NCBI RefSeq assembly: GCF_050337045.1
Contig: NZ_JAKJSO010000015.1
Coordinates: forward strand, 62,001-126,000
Source of the DNA: Photobacterium kagoshimensis
GTDB lineage: Bacteria; Pseudomonadota; Gammaproteobacteria; Enterobacterales; Vibrionaceae
Direction of reading: 5' to 3'
DNA length: 64,000 nucleotides
Part shown: piece by piece, positions 54,070 to 62,842 of the stretch
Position numbering within the stretch: position 1 is the first letter of the stretch
Layout of the letters: each line of letters starts with the position of its first letter
Made by a program: the position numbers and the translations under genes
Notes under the pieces: generated by a model
The model's database searches: none
Told to the model about the DNA's origin: nothing
Seen by the model: the letters and a program-made list of their open reading frames with translations, nothing else

Positions 54070-54522
54070 ATGGGGGACAAAAAGTGGAAGGTCGTTTTTG
54101 GTGCAGATGGTAGTGTTAGTGATGATGAGGTTTATAGCCAGAGAGTTACTATTTTCAATAGTAAAAGTGAGGTCATTGGCATATTTAAGGGAAGTAGCAC
54201 TCCTAATCCATTTAAGCCGAGTAATACATCAATATCAGGTGAGGATGCATATCCGCATATTAGTAATGGTAAATATGCATTAAGCCATGGAACTCATAAA
54301 GGTAAACCAGCACTAGTAGTAAATAATAATGGTTTTGTACCAACGAAAAGTAAGAATCCAAACTTTCCAGATTATGGAAAGAGAGCAAATTTTATTCATG
54401 TACATTGGGGGTATAAGCCAACATGGAAAGGTTCAGCTGGGTGTCCAACAATTCACCCTGGTCAATGGAAAGAATTTTTATCCAATGTTCCAAGTGGTGT
54501 AGGCGAGCTTGTTATCCCCTAA
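54070..54522 (+). CDS. L,D-transpeptidase-like protein (possible toxin/effector)
   Basis: A 150-residue protein without signal peptide. Residues 62-125 resemble an L,D-transpeptidase catalytic region: HISNGKYALSHG, then His110/His112 in FIHVHWG and S122-A-G-C125 in GSAGCPTIHP. The His...SxGC arrangement is the catalytic pair of YkuD-like enzymes, which remodel peptidoglycan cross-links. Some type VI secretion effectors have this fold and also lack Sec signals. It overlaps a small exported-protein gene downstream. Both lie between two hypE relics. Family placement is by motif only. Confidence 0.65.
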   Translation: MGDKKWKVVFGADGSVSDDEVYSQRVTIFNSKSEVIGIFKGSSTPNPFKPSNTSISGEDAYPHISNGKYALSHGTHKGKPALVVNNNGFVPTKSKNPNFPDYGKRANFIHVHWGYKPTWKGSAGCPTIHPGQWKEFLSNVPSGVGELVIP

Positions 54523-54836
54523 TTCTATTTATGAGTTTTAGTACAATTTCTGCGGATGTTAATCCAATAATAAGTGAATATGAACAGTTGTCTTTGGAGT
54601 ATGATAAGCAATACTTGGCGGGTAACTCAGTAAAAGCTATGTCCATAGCATTAGAACAATTAAATATGGATCCAAGCGATTCAGTTGCATTTATGCGGCT
54701 AGCTTTATCTGTTAAAGAATCATGTGATCAAGTTCATCCATACTTTAACCAATTTGGTTCGAGTGATGAGTTTAAATCAGTAACATCTCTTGCGAAGCTA
54801 GTTATAAAGAAAGAGTGCAAAATATCTTTAAAGTAG
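54465..54836 (+). CDS. Small exported protein, possible immunity partner
   Basis: A 123-residue product when started at the ATG at 54465, inside the 3' end of the transpeptidase-like gene. This start gives a good signal peptide: basic SKWCRRA, hydrophobic YPLILFMSF, then STISA before DVNPIIS. Starting at the ATG at 54531 would lose it. The mature part is about 90 helical residues with two or three cysteines (KESC, KKEC). The 58-bp overlap with a cell-wall-enzyme-like gene and export to the periplasm are what an immunity protein would show. No family recognised. Confidence 0.6.
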   Translation: MERIFIQCSKWCRRACYPLILFMSFSTISADVNPIISEYEQLSLEYDKQYLAGNSVKAMSIALEQLNMDPSDSVAFMRLALSVKESCDQVHPYFNQFGSSDEFKSVTSLAKLVIKKECKISLK

Positions 54837-54968
54837 ATGTTTAATAAGATTATCAAAACGACCTATACGCTCGGGATTTAAATGTCGAGCGGTTTACGTG
54901 TTTCTAGTGGTTGACGCCTGTTTTCCATAATAACTAAGAGTGACGGCTCCGTTTCCCTTCCGCCCAGT

Positions 54969-54996
54969 AAAAAAGGCCGCGCAATTGCGAAGCCTT
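54969..54996 (-). terminator. Terminator after the hydrolase pseudogene
   Basis: On the reverse strand, AAGGC-ttCGCAATTGCGcg-GCCTT is followed by a T run, about 45 bp beyond the last codon of the hydrolase remnant. Confidence 0.7.
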
Positions 54997-55037
54997 GTGC
55001 TTAATGATGAGCCATTTAATAAATGGCTGGAACAGAA

Positions 55038-55570
55038 CTATTTAACTGACTTAACCGCTTCCATTAGGATCGTATTGAACTCATTTGGTTTCTCTAACAT
55101 CGGGAAGTGGCCTAAGCCTTCAATGTAATAGATGCTGTAGTCTTTGATATGTTTCTTATTTTATTCCGAGTTGGTAGGCCATAAACGAGCATTCACGAGT
55201 ACTACTGGCACATTAACACTCTCATACACTTGGCTCGCTTTACCACTCACATATTGGCCTAGGTAATGGCGACCATGGTGTATTCTTTTCGGTTGAAAGA
55301 CGAGTTCCCATGCCCAGCTAAATCCATGGTGAGCACTTGGTACTGCGGTGAAAAGTAACCTAACTGGTTCTGCCAAAGCCGACTGTCTAAGATCCAGCCG
55401 TGAATGAAGATAAGCGCAGTTTCTCCGCCGCCACAGGTACTATAAGCGATCAGTTCACCATCGCTGGACGTCGCAACACCGTACTTAGGCGGAGTGTTGC
55501 TCGCTAAAACACCCACGCTGTTTAATGACATGAAAACCAAAAATGTCATCATCAAAATTAAACGTTTCAT
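55038..55570 (-). pseudogene. Alpha/beta-hydrolase pseudogene
   Basis: The N-terminal 103 residues are intact: a signal peptide (ILMMTFLVFMSLNSVGVLAS), then LIFIHGWILDSRLWQNQLGY and LTMDLAGHGNSS, the oxyanion and GHG motifs of alpha/beta hydrolases. The frame is then lost, and the segment that should carry the nucleophile G-x-S-x-G is missing. In another frame, VNVPVVLVNARLWPTNSE runs to an in-frame TAA and continues NKKHIKDYSIYYIEGLGHFP up to TAG at 55038. So there is one deletion with frameshift and one nonsense codon: a dead gene. Confidence 0.88.
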
Positions 55571-55748
55571 TGTTTCTCTCTATTTACTTTTGAGAGGTAC
55601 AGGAAATATCCCTCTTAATCAATATAGTCACGATAAACTATGAAGCCTTAGACAGGTCAAGGTCAGCTTTGAGGAAATTTACCGTTCATTTTGTTGATAT
55701 GGCGTTGAATTTAAAAATCGCGGTCAGAACAGCAGTATAAAGTGATTT

Positions 55749-55793
55749 GCACGAACCGTGGGGCGAGCGCTGTTACCTCTAATTACCGGCAGA
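55749..55793 (+). pseudogene. Decayed hypE fragment (3' end)
   Basis: CACGAACCGTGGGG and CGCTGTTACCTC followed by AATTACCG parallel hypE 46439-46483 (CACAATCCGTGGGG, CGACGTTACCTC, AATTACCG), near the 3' end of hypE. Orientation is the same as the fragment at 53682. The hypE segment between about 46188 and 46439 has been replaced here by 1.8 kb of foreign genes. Confidence 0.8.
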
Positions 55794-55797
55794 TGGG

Positions 55798-55827
55798 TGT
55801 AGTGGCATAGTTGATTTGGCCACTACA
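55798..55827. repeat. Inverted repeat next to the hypE 3' relic
   Basis: TGTAGTGGC / GCCACTACA, 9-bp perfect arms across a 12-bp spacer, 4 bp after the hypE relic ends. It could be the end of a lost insertion element or a terminator remnant. Confidence 0.45.
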
Positions 55828-56271
55828 GGATGAACCCTTATTGGACCAAACATAGGGGACTCCACCAAGCAATGAAACAGGTATCGACCCTGAAAGCTAC
55901 CTGCGAGGTTATAGAAGGTGGAAACGAGAAGCTAATGACATACTTCGATGACACAATGTTAGCGCATTTGTGTCCAGATGGGGTTCAGCGATAACCTTCT
56001 GACTCGTTCTTGCCCCGAAATCGCTTAGACCAAATACGCTATAAAATTTCGTAGCGTACGTTTTCCCTACCAAAACTAATCCGATTTAGAGGGGCATATA
56101 ATCACCTCATATACTCGAACGCATTGTGAAATAATATGTGACGAAACTTTTGCGCTAGCTCTGCGCTGACTAAAACGCTGCTCATAATTAATATCAATCA
56201 AATTTAATCATTTTATTTCAGTACTTTAGATGGTAAGTTTTCGCCTTTATTTGGTTTTATAGGCTTATCTT

Positions 56272-58770
56272 GTGCGGTGTTTTTCTATTTTCCCTATAAT
56301 TGCAGCGCTTGCTGGTAGTCCAAGTTTAGCTGCAGATCCATTATCAGAATTTAAAAATGAATTACAACAACCGAAGCTTAGCGCTGAGCAGCGACTTACG
56401 CTGGCTGAGTCTATCACCAAGCATACCGCTTGGAGTGCAGGGGCATTGGCGCAATTCTATTATACGGGGGAGGGACTAGAGTCGCCGAATAAAGATCGTG
56501 CGTTGGCAATGTTTGAATTGAGCGCACAATTAGGCGATGCGTATTCAGCTTACAGTGCATTTTTAGGTCATATCCAAGGTTGGTCAAGTCAATCAGACCC
56601 AAGCAAAGCGTCACCATATTTATGGCAAGCCGCAAAAGCCGATATTAGACAATCTCGAATGTATTTAGCGGAAGGTTATCGAACGGGTAACTATGGGTTG
56701 CCTCAAGATTTAAAAGCTGCGATGCAATGGGCTTATACGACTGAAGTGCCGCCGCAAATGCATTTGGATATGTGTCTTCAAGAGGATCCTTTATATCTAA
56801 GCCAGCATTGTGTTAATGAATGGGTTAAACCAGCTGCATTGCAAGGAGATGCGATAGCAAGTTACCGCATGGGATTACAGTTTCAGCATGGCATTAGTAT
56901 GTTGACTCCAGATCTAAATGAGGCTAACACTTGGTTTGAAAAGGCGGGTAACTACGGACCTGCGTTATTCGCTCGCGGTGATCTTTTATTTGCTCAACAA
57001 GGAAACTCTTTTTTCACTAAAGACGATAGCGAGCAGATGAAATCATTGTTGTTCACTGCCGCTCAAGCGGGTGAGCTTGGCGCGTTTACAGAACTCGCGT
57101 ATGTGATGATTGATGGTGGTGAATCTGACTCTGCGTTGATGTTACTAAGTCAAGCCGACATTGTTGGATCGTGTGATGCTGCATGTAAGTATCAATTATC
57201 AGTGCTGCTTGAAAACAGTGAGCCTGAAAACGCTGAAGCATATTTACAAAGTGCGATGAGTGAAGGTGATGCCAACGCTTTGCTTGAGACTGCACTTAAA
57301 CAAGCCCCTGATTTACCTGAAACTCGCGCTAAAATTTACCAAGCAGCAATTAAAGGCAATGTAACTGCAATGCTATGGTTGATGGATAGAGCAAATGAGT
57401 CGGGCGATAAAGAGCAAGCGATTATTTGGCGTCAAGAAGCGGCAGCTTTTCAAGACAGATATAGTCAGTTTGAGTTGGCCTTGCACGCGCGTAAAGAGCA
57501 TTGGTATGAAGCTTCTAGCTATTGGAGGAGCAGAAACGAGTTTTCTAATCGCTTTAAAGATGACGTTAATGTCTTAGCTGATAGTGGGCGTCCTGAAGTA
57601 CGCGAGGATGCCATTCAATATACAAAACAATTTAGTGGTGATCTGAAAAAGCGTTATCAAGAGTTGAACGCTCAGCATGATGAGCCAAATTATTATTTAG
57701 AACATAACCGCTTACTTAATCAACTTAAGCGTGTTCGCTTTCGTGACTACTCATTATCACCATGGCGAATTGTCGCTGAAGCCCCGGATGTACCGCAAAT
57801 AGAGGCTTATAACCGTACTGATAAAGTGCCAAGGAGATATAAAGATGGGCGTTTAGCCGTGGATGGAGCTTGGAATCCGCCAGAGAAACTCCCATTTAAA
57901 TTATTGGCTAATAATCAAAGTGTGCAACAAAGCCATTGTGGATACTTATTTAATCGTGCGACAGGGGATCATCTTTTAATCCACCGCTTGAAAGGCGGAT
58001 GTCGTCCTGAACCAAGTATTTTGGCTCGACTTGAGCAAGAAGGGGCGAAAAAGCTAGTTCATAATGACGCGGCTTCAGCTGCTTTATTTGATGATGGAAG
58101 TGTTGTCACTTGGGGCGGTGCTATGGCTGGTGGCAGTCCTATTCTTGCAGCATCTAATTTTGAAGATTCAGCCTATCAAAGCTTTGATGATGAAATCAAA
58201 GTTTACCGTCGTTTACAAGCGAATATTGTCGATATCGCGCCCGTGCAAAGCCATTTCCTCGCTTTAGATAGCTCAGGGAATATTTTGCTTTGGGGACCAA
58301 TGGCTTATCATTTTGGTAGTGAAATTAAAGGTGAGTATCAAGCACTGGCAGCGAGCCCGGATAGTGACCGTTTTTGTGCGTTGAGTCGTAATGGTGATGT
58401 CGATTGCTGGGATTTAGGTGGCGGCGCTTCACCACGAGTTATTGCTCATAACAAGGCGCGTGTGATGAAAGTTGAAGGTACTTTTGACACTTTTGCAATG
58501 CTTGATGAAAATGGACAATTGACATTACAGTCTATCGTTATGAATCAAGGCATCAATGATTTATTACCGACGATTGATAAAAGTAAGCGCTGGAAAAAGT
58601 TAGAACAAGTAGTTGTTTACGGTAGGCTACGAACTCTTCTGATTGATAGGGATGATAAACTCTATTACATCAAGCCAAATCATCAAAAGTTAGAATTAAA
58701 ATCGGTACATAATACTGGCGAAGAAACGCTATTTATTACTTCAAATGAAACAATGGCATATTTGAACTAG
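56272..58770 (+). CDS. Exported Sel1-repeat / RCC1-like protein
   Basis: An 832-residue protein that appears to start at GTG 56272; an in-frame TAG lies just upstream and no ATG follows early. It has a signal peptide (MRCFSIFPIIAALAGSPSLA) with cleavage near residue 21. Residues 45-400 are Sel1-like helical repeats (SAGALAQFYYTGEGLESPN, AYSAYSAFLGHIQG, YLAEGYRTGNYGLPQDLKAA). Residues about 590-780 contain RCC1-type beta-propeller blades (FDDGSVVTWGGAMAGG, LALDSSGNILLWGP, ALSRNGDVDCWDLGGG). Sel1 proteins are protein-interaction scaffolds. The Sel1 plus RCC1 combination in one exported protein is uncommon. Role unknown. Confidence 0.85.
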   Translation: MRCFSIFPIIAALAGSPSLAADPLSEFKNELQQPKLSAEQRLTLAESITKHTAWSAGALAQFYYTGEGLESPNKDRALAMFELSAQLGDAYSAYSAFLGHIQGWSSQSDPSKASPYLWQAAKADIRQSRMYLAEGYRTGNYGLPQDLKAAMQWAYTTEVPPQMHLDMCLQEDPLYLSQHCVNEWVKPAALQGDAIASYRMGLQFQHGISMLTPDLNEANTWFEKAGNYGPALFARGDLLFAQQGNSFFTKDDSEQMKSLLFTAAQAGELGAFTELAYVMIDGGESDSALMLLSQADIVGSCDAACKYQLSVLLENSEPENAEAYLQSAMSEGDANALLETALKQAPDLPETRAKIYQAAIKGNVTAMLWLMDRANESGDKEQAIIWRQEAAAFQDRYSQFELALHARKEHWYEASSYWRSRNEFSNRFKDDVNVLADSGRPEVREDAIQYTKQFSGDLKKRYQELNAQHDEPNYYLEHNRLLNQLKRVRFRDYSLSPWRIVAEAPDVPQIEAYNRTDKVPRRYKDGRLAVDGAWNPPEKLPFKLLANNQSVQQSHCGYLFNRATGDHLLIHRLKGGCRPEPSILARLEQEGAKKLVHNDAASAALFDDGSVVTWGGAMAGGSPILAASNFEDSAYQSFDDEIKVYRRLQANIVDIAPVQSHFLALDSSGNILLWGPMAYHFGSEIKGEYQALAASPDSDRFCALSRNGDVDCWDLGGGASPRVIAHNKARVMKVEGTFDTFAMLDENGQLTLQSIVMNQGINDLLPTIDKSKRWKKLEQVVVYGRLRTLLIDRDDKLYYIKPNHQKLELKSVHNTGEETLFITSNETMAYLN

Positions 58771-58787
58771 GCTGTTTGTTTTAATAG

Positions 58788-58829
58788 TAAAAGCCTCTTT
58801 ATCTGCATAAGGTAAAGAGGCTTTTTTAT
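58788..58829 (+). terminator. Intrinsic terminator
   Basis: AAAGCCTCTTTA / TAAAGAGGCTTT followed by a T run, 20 bp after the Sel1/RCC1 gene. Confidence 0.88.
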
Positions 58830-59036
58830 TTCGCTATCTAGCTATGGCAACGACCTAACCTTATCTAAAAACAACGCATTGTTAACGCCCCAAGTTGTCT
58901 AAAAAGGTTCTGTGACGAAATTCTGCATTTAATCTTGCGATAAAATAAACGCCATTCATGATTGGCGTGTGATGAGTTTAATAAGTCAGACCTTACCGCT
59001 ATTGCTGGGCAGAAGGTTTAAGATACTTTTTCTTAC

Positions 59037-59825
59037 TTAAGAACACTGCATCGACTTCAGGTGTAGTGTGTTCATAAATAATCTTGGATCTGCAATATTA
59101 TTGAGCATTGATTGAGTGGGTAAGCAATCATCATCGACGTAGTCGACATAATCCGCCGATGAATCAAAAATCAAAATATCCAACGCCAAACGATCCAATC
59201 CGTATAGGCCACGGTGGATCATATCCGCTGAAAACACCAATAAGTCGCCCGCTGCTAACGCAATTGGCTTACCGCCAGAGATGCTATCGCTGCTTACTTT
59301 GCCATTCACTTCTTGGCGAACATTGTACTCTTCTTCATTGTCCCATCGCTTGTGCGTACCGGGTATGATCTCCATGCCGAGCTCATCAAATAAGGGCACG
59401 CGAAGATGCAACACTTGTGTTTCGAGTATGACTTTCATCTGGTCTTCAATGTCATAGTCGTATTGACAGTCACGGTGCCAGAAGTCTTTTTGTTGCGGAT
59501 TCACTGGGTTGAAGAACAGCTGCGTGTTCATAAATGCTGGATTTTCTGGAATCACCGCATCGACCACGTCCATGATTTTTGGGGAGCTGATGAAGTTAAA
59601 AAGTATCTTTCTATCATCGCTGGGCAAATATTCGCTTCCCGTAATTAAAGACGAGTTAAACGCTTCTTCCTGATAGAATTCTTCGTTGTCTGCTTTCCAT
59701 AATTCATGGAATTTCAATACCACTTCTCTAAGCGATGCAATTTGAGCTTCATCGAAATAATTTCGGATAACAAAGTAACCATGTTCGTCGTAACTGTTAC
59801 TTAATTGTTGGCTGTTTTCTAACAC
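59037..59825 (-). CDS. Phytanoyl-CoA dioxygenase (PhyH)-family protein
   Basis: A 262-residue Fe(II)/2-oxoglutarate dioxygenase-like protein. It starts at GTG 59825, with GAAGG 6 bp upstream. The facial triad is visible: His117 and Asp119 in WHRDCQY, and His204 in DMIHRGLYG. The N-terminal YDEHGYFVIRNYFDEAQI is the family's usual opening. The substrate cannot be inferred; ectoine hydroxylases and other small-molecule hydroxylases are relatives. No operon partner. Confidence 0.88.
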   Translation of the reverse strand: MLENSQQLSNSYDEHGYFVIRNYFDEAQIASLREVVLKFHELWKADNEEFYQEEAFNSSLITGSEYLPSDDRKILFNFISSPKIMDVVDAVIPENPAFMNTQLFFNPVNPQQKDFWHRDCQYDYDIEDQMKVILETQVLHLRVPLFDELGMEIIPGTHKRWDNEEEYNVRQEVNGKVSSDSISGGKPIALAAGDLLVFSADMIHRGLYGLDRLALDILIFDSSADYVDYVDDDCLPTQSMLNNIADPRLFMNTLHLKSMQCS

Positions 59826-60079
59826 TGACTACCTTCACACTCTTTGTGCCGTTTACTGATTACGGCGTTCTTTGGTGCATGATGCCAGACTGGCGCCATT
59901 CAACCAAGTAACTAATGAGGGGATAGCTAGCGATGGTGAGAGTAGACCCTGTCGGTATTATTGATTTACAAAATAGGGTCAAAACAGCTAAAGAAAAGCA
60001 CCGAGAAGCTATACAATACTCGCGTTGCGAGGTCGCAGCATGGGGTACTCATTCATAGAAAAACTCAAAGTAGTCACAT

Positions 60080-60574
60080 ATGTCTAAAGATTTTGATTTC
60101 ACCATAGAATACACCCTCGACAAGCCCTTTTTTGCCGAGTGTTATGATCAAACTAGCCGTCCTGCTGAATTTCCCCAAGCCTATTTAAAAGGCATGCTTT
60201 TTCTGATTTTTGGGGTGGTTTTAGTTAAATTTGAGCTACTACCCACTGGCTACGTTGGTTGGTTCTTTATTGTTTTGAGTATTATTGAGGCGCTTAGTGT
60301 TTATTTTAAGAGAACCTGGTGGCTATGGCGACAAACATTCAGCATGAGCTTTGGCAGCAAAGTGGTATTTCACGTTGACGCTAACGGTGTGAATTATAAA
60401 AGCGGTAAAAACACCCGTAACATCGCTTGGAGTGACATCAATCAACTTCAACAAACTGATTTAGGTTTTATCCTTCATATGGGTAAACAGCGCCAATATG
60501 TTAGTAAGTCTTGCTTAAGTGATGAAGTGATCGCGTTCATGGTAGAGCAGCACGCAGTATCCAAAAAGAACTAA
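60080..60574 (+). CDS. YcxB-like membrane protein
   Basis: A 164-residue protein with two membrane segments at about 37-52 and 58-76. A C-terminal beta-rich YcxB-type domain follows (FHVDANGVNYKSGKNTRNIAW, SDINQLQQTDLGFIL, QRQYVSKSCLSDEV). The function of the family is unknown. Confidence 0.85.
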   Translation: MSKDFDFTIEYTLDKPFFAECYDQTSRPAEFPQAYLKGMLFLIFGVVLVKFELLPTGYVGWFFIVLSIIEALSVYFKRTWWLWRQTFSMSFGSKVVFHVDANGVNYKSGKNTRNIAWSDINQLQQTDLGFILHMGKQRQYVSKSCLSDEVIAFMVEQHAVSKKN

Positions 60575-60671
60575 CATCAATGCGCTATAGCAACCCTGCG
60601 TGATCTGCTTTAGAGTCTGAGGGGTATTGTTTGCGATTCATTTCTCTTCATTTCTGCCATTCGAGGTCACC

Positions 60672-61469
60672 ATGTTTACTCAGCGTCCTATTAAACAAGC
60701 CAAGACGATAGATAACGTCTACGGCAGCGCTTATTATCACCTCGAAGCGAAAGATCGCACCATTGGTGAGTTACGAAAAAAGCTAGAGGCAAAAACCGAT
60801 AATCAAGAATGGGTCGACACGGTGTTAAATGACTTGATAGACCGAGGTTATCTTAAATCGGATAAAAAGTTTGCGGTACATTTTGCTGAAATGGCGTTTA
60901 ATTCAGAAAAGGGCCGTCAGTATATTTTAACCAAGCTGAAAGAGAAGGGGATTGAGAACTCGGCCGCGAATGAAGCGATTGATTACCTTGTGAACCGCGA
61001 CAACATTTGTGAACTCACCTTATTGAACAACCGCCTTTCAGCTATGCGTTTGGAGGGGCTATCGAGTGATAAACTCTATTCGACACTGCTTAAACATGGT
61101 TTTCGATCTTCTGATGTACGTGAAGCTATTCAATCTCACCCTGTCGCATCAACACTGGCTTCTAAGCAGCAAATCAAAGCAGATAAAGCTGATATCGTGA
61201 AAGAGATCGAGCGGTTAGCCCGTAAGTTAAAAGGTAAGTCTGTTATTAAGCGTGAGCTACAGCAAAAGCTGATCGATGTGTCTCAGTTTGATGAACAAAT
61301 TGAGAAACTAGAGATGGATGGTTCGATTGATTTCTATCAAAACTGCCAGCTGCGGTTAGAGAAAAAACGCTTTGATTTGACGAATTCAAAAGAGAAAAGC
61401 AAAGCCTACGCGTATTTGTATTCTCATGGCTTTAGCTCGGATGAAATCAAAGAAACACTAGCAAGCTAG
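60672..61469 (+). CDS. RecX-family protein, extra-long form
   Basis: A 265-residue protein from the ATG at 60672, preceded by CGAGG. It has several RecX-type three-helix repeats: AYYHLEAKDRTIGELRKKLE, VLNDLIDRGYLKSDKKFA, YILTKLKEKGIENSAANEAI, then further units to the C-terminus (KAYAYLYSHGFSSDEIKETL). Canonical RecX is about 150 residues. RecX modulates RecA filaments; no recA is next to this gene, so it is probably a second RecX-like protein of unknown partner. Confidence 0.82.
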   Translation: MFTQRPIKQAKTIDNVYGSAYYHLEAKDRTIGELRKKLEAKTDNQEWVDTVLNDLIDRGYLKSDKKFAVHFAEMAFNSEKGRQYILTKLKEKGIENSAANEAIDYLVNRDNICELTLLNNRLSAMRLEGLSSDKLYSTLLKHGFRSSDVREAIQSHPVASTLASKQQIKADKADIVKEIERLARKLKGKSVIKRELQQKLIDVSQFDEQIEKLEMDGSIDFYQNCQLRLEKKRFDLTNSKEKSKAYAYLYSHGFSSDEIKETLAS

Positions 61470-61512
61470 TTTCCAAACAACGGTAAGCACTTTAGCTGAT
61501 TTAATTAAGCTT

Positions 61513-61558
61513 GGTCACCACAACTCAAAGGGCTAACTGCGATAAGCTGTGGTGACCT
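61513..61558. terminator. Hairpin between convergent recX-like and focA genes
   Basis: GGTCACCACA (61513-61522) pairs perfectly with TGTGGTGACC (61549-61558); GTTTTAG follows on the plus strand. Likely a terminator, though the T tract is short and the loop is long. Confidence 0.5.
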
Positions 61559-61616
61559 GCGTTTTAGTCTTTTGACGCGTTATTTCTGGTTAGCTTTGGT
61601 TTATTTAGAATTTGGT

Positions 61617-62507
61617 TTATTTAGGAAGAGCCGCTTGCTCAGCACGTTGTTTTTCAAGTTGTGGACGACGATGAATCGCCCAGTAAGTTAGCCCCACAAA
61701 GAAGCCACCACCAATAATATTGCCGATAGTGACAGGGATCAGATTGTTTAACACCATATTCGCTACGTTAAGGTCGGCAAACTCCGCAGCCGTATGGCCA
61801 GTCTGAAGCCAAAACTCAGGTGACGCGAAAGACTGGATCACTATGCCCATAGGGATCATAAACATGTTGGCAATGCTGTGCTCAAAGCCGCAGGCAACAA
61901 ACATGGCAACAGGCAGTATCATGACCATCACTTTGTCGGTTGCGCTATGGCACGAGAAGGTCATCCACACCGCTAAACACACCATCAAATTACACAAAAT
62001 ACCCAGCACGACCGCCTGAATAAAGGTGTGATGGATTTTGTGTTGCGCCACTTGCATCGCATGAATACCCCATTCACCGCTATTACCAAGGTGCTGTTTG
62101 GCAAGCCAAATCAAAGTCACAAAGAATAAAGCACCTAGCATGTTGCCAAAGTACACGGTGACCCAATTGCGGAATAACTGTCGATTGGTGATTCGATTAC
62201 TAGCACGGGCAACGGTAGTTAACACGGTCGAGGTGAATAGCTCACCACCACAGATCACCACCAAAATTAAGCCAAGGCTAAACGCGATAGCCCCAACGAA
62301 TTTAGCCATTCCCCATGCCATGTCGCCAGAACCTGTGGTGACTGTGATATAGAAAACAAACGCGATAGAGATAAACACGCCTGCGGTGATCGCGAGTACA
62401 AAAGATTGTAATGGGTTTTTGGTGGCTTTATAGATACCGACTTCTTCAGCCTTAATCGTCATGTCGGTGGGCATGAGGGCATCAAATGGGTTTTGTTCGT
62501 TACTCAT
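61617..62507 (-). CDS. focA: Formate channel FocA
   Basis: A 296-residue pentameric formate/nitrite-channel family protein with six membrane helices. SGDMAWGMAKFVGAIAFSLGL and GGELFTSTV, NWVTVYFGNMLGA, GILCNLMVCLAVWMTF and GFEHSIANMFMIPMG (gate and constriction histidine) are characteristic of FocA rather than NirC. It moves formate across the inner membrane, which fits a formate-hydrogenlyase or formate-dehydrogenase context with the adjacent hyp genes. Confidence 0.95.
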   Translation of the reverse strand: MSNEQNPFDALMPTDMTIKAEEVGIYKATKNPLQSFVLAITAGVFISIAFVFYITVTTGSGDMAWGMAKFVGAIAFSLGLILVVICGGELFTSTVLTTVARASNRITNRQLFRNWVTVYFGNMLGALFFVTLIWLAKQHLGNSGEWGIHAMQVAQHKIHHTFIQAVVLGILCNLMVCLAVWMTFSCHSATDKVMVMILPVAMFVACGFEHSIANMFMIPMGIVIQSFASPEFWLQTGHTAAEFADLNVANMVLNNLIPVTIGNIIGGGFFVGLTYWAIHRRPQLEKQRAEQAALPK

Positions 62508-62744
62508 TATTTTATTCTCCCCTGGTAGGGTTATTGTGTAAGCCTAAATATCACGTAAAAGGCACCGTGCAATATTGGCTTTAGCTGTTATTGGATATTG
62601 GATACACACACTAGGTATCAATAACCGTGCCAGATGAAAATATAGTGTTAAGTGATTGTTTTAAATGAAATGCAGATGTTGTTGCTAAGTAGGGGTTGAC
62701 AGAAATGACGATGACACTTGGCTGTCAAAAGCAGGTGTCGACAC

Positions 62745-62810
62745 AGCTTACTCTGTCAATCTCTGTCTATTCAATTAGCGATAAATCGCACAGAGCAGAC
62801 AGAGTAAGCT
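62745..62810. promoter_or_regulatory. Long-range inverted repeat between hypB and focA
   Basis: AGCTTACTCTGTC (62745-62757) and GACAGAGTAAGCT (62798-62810) are perfect 13-bp arms; GCGATaaATCGC sits between. No T tract on the reverse strand. Both genes read leftwards, so this is the hypB 3' / focA 5' gap (335 bp). It may be a processing hairpin or a regulatory site. Confidence 0.55.
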
Positions 62811-62842
62811 AATAGTAAAGTGAAGAAAATCAGCGGTCAAAA

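Larger units (their letters stand above)
55571..56271. other. Gene-free stretch at the edge of the accessory region
   Basis: Contains the hypE 3' relic (55749-55793) and an inverted repeat (55798-55827). A 40-codon frame (55872-55994, starting MKQVSTLKATCEVIEGG) and an alternative frame through the same DNA resemble nothing I know. The remaining AT-rich 200 bp before 56272 probably hold the promoter of the next gene. Confidence 0.5.

Noticed and set aside
55872..55994. 40-codon frame after the hypE 3' relic, or an insertion-sequence fragment
   Set aside because: A nearby inverted repeat is suggestive, but neither frame through this DNA matches a transposase I recognise.
62521..62600. Sigma-54 promoter upstream of focA
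   Set aside because: GGCAC is present but the GG-N10-GC spacing is not met.
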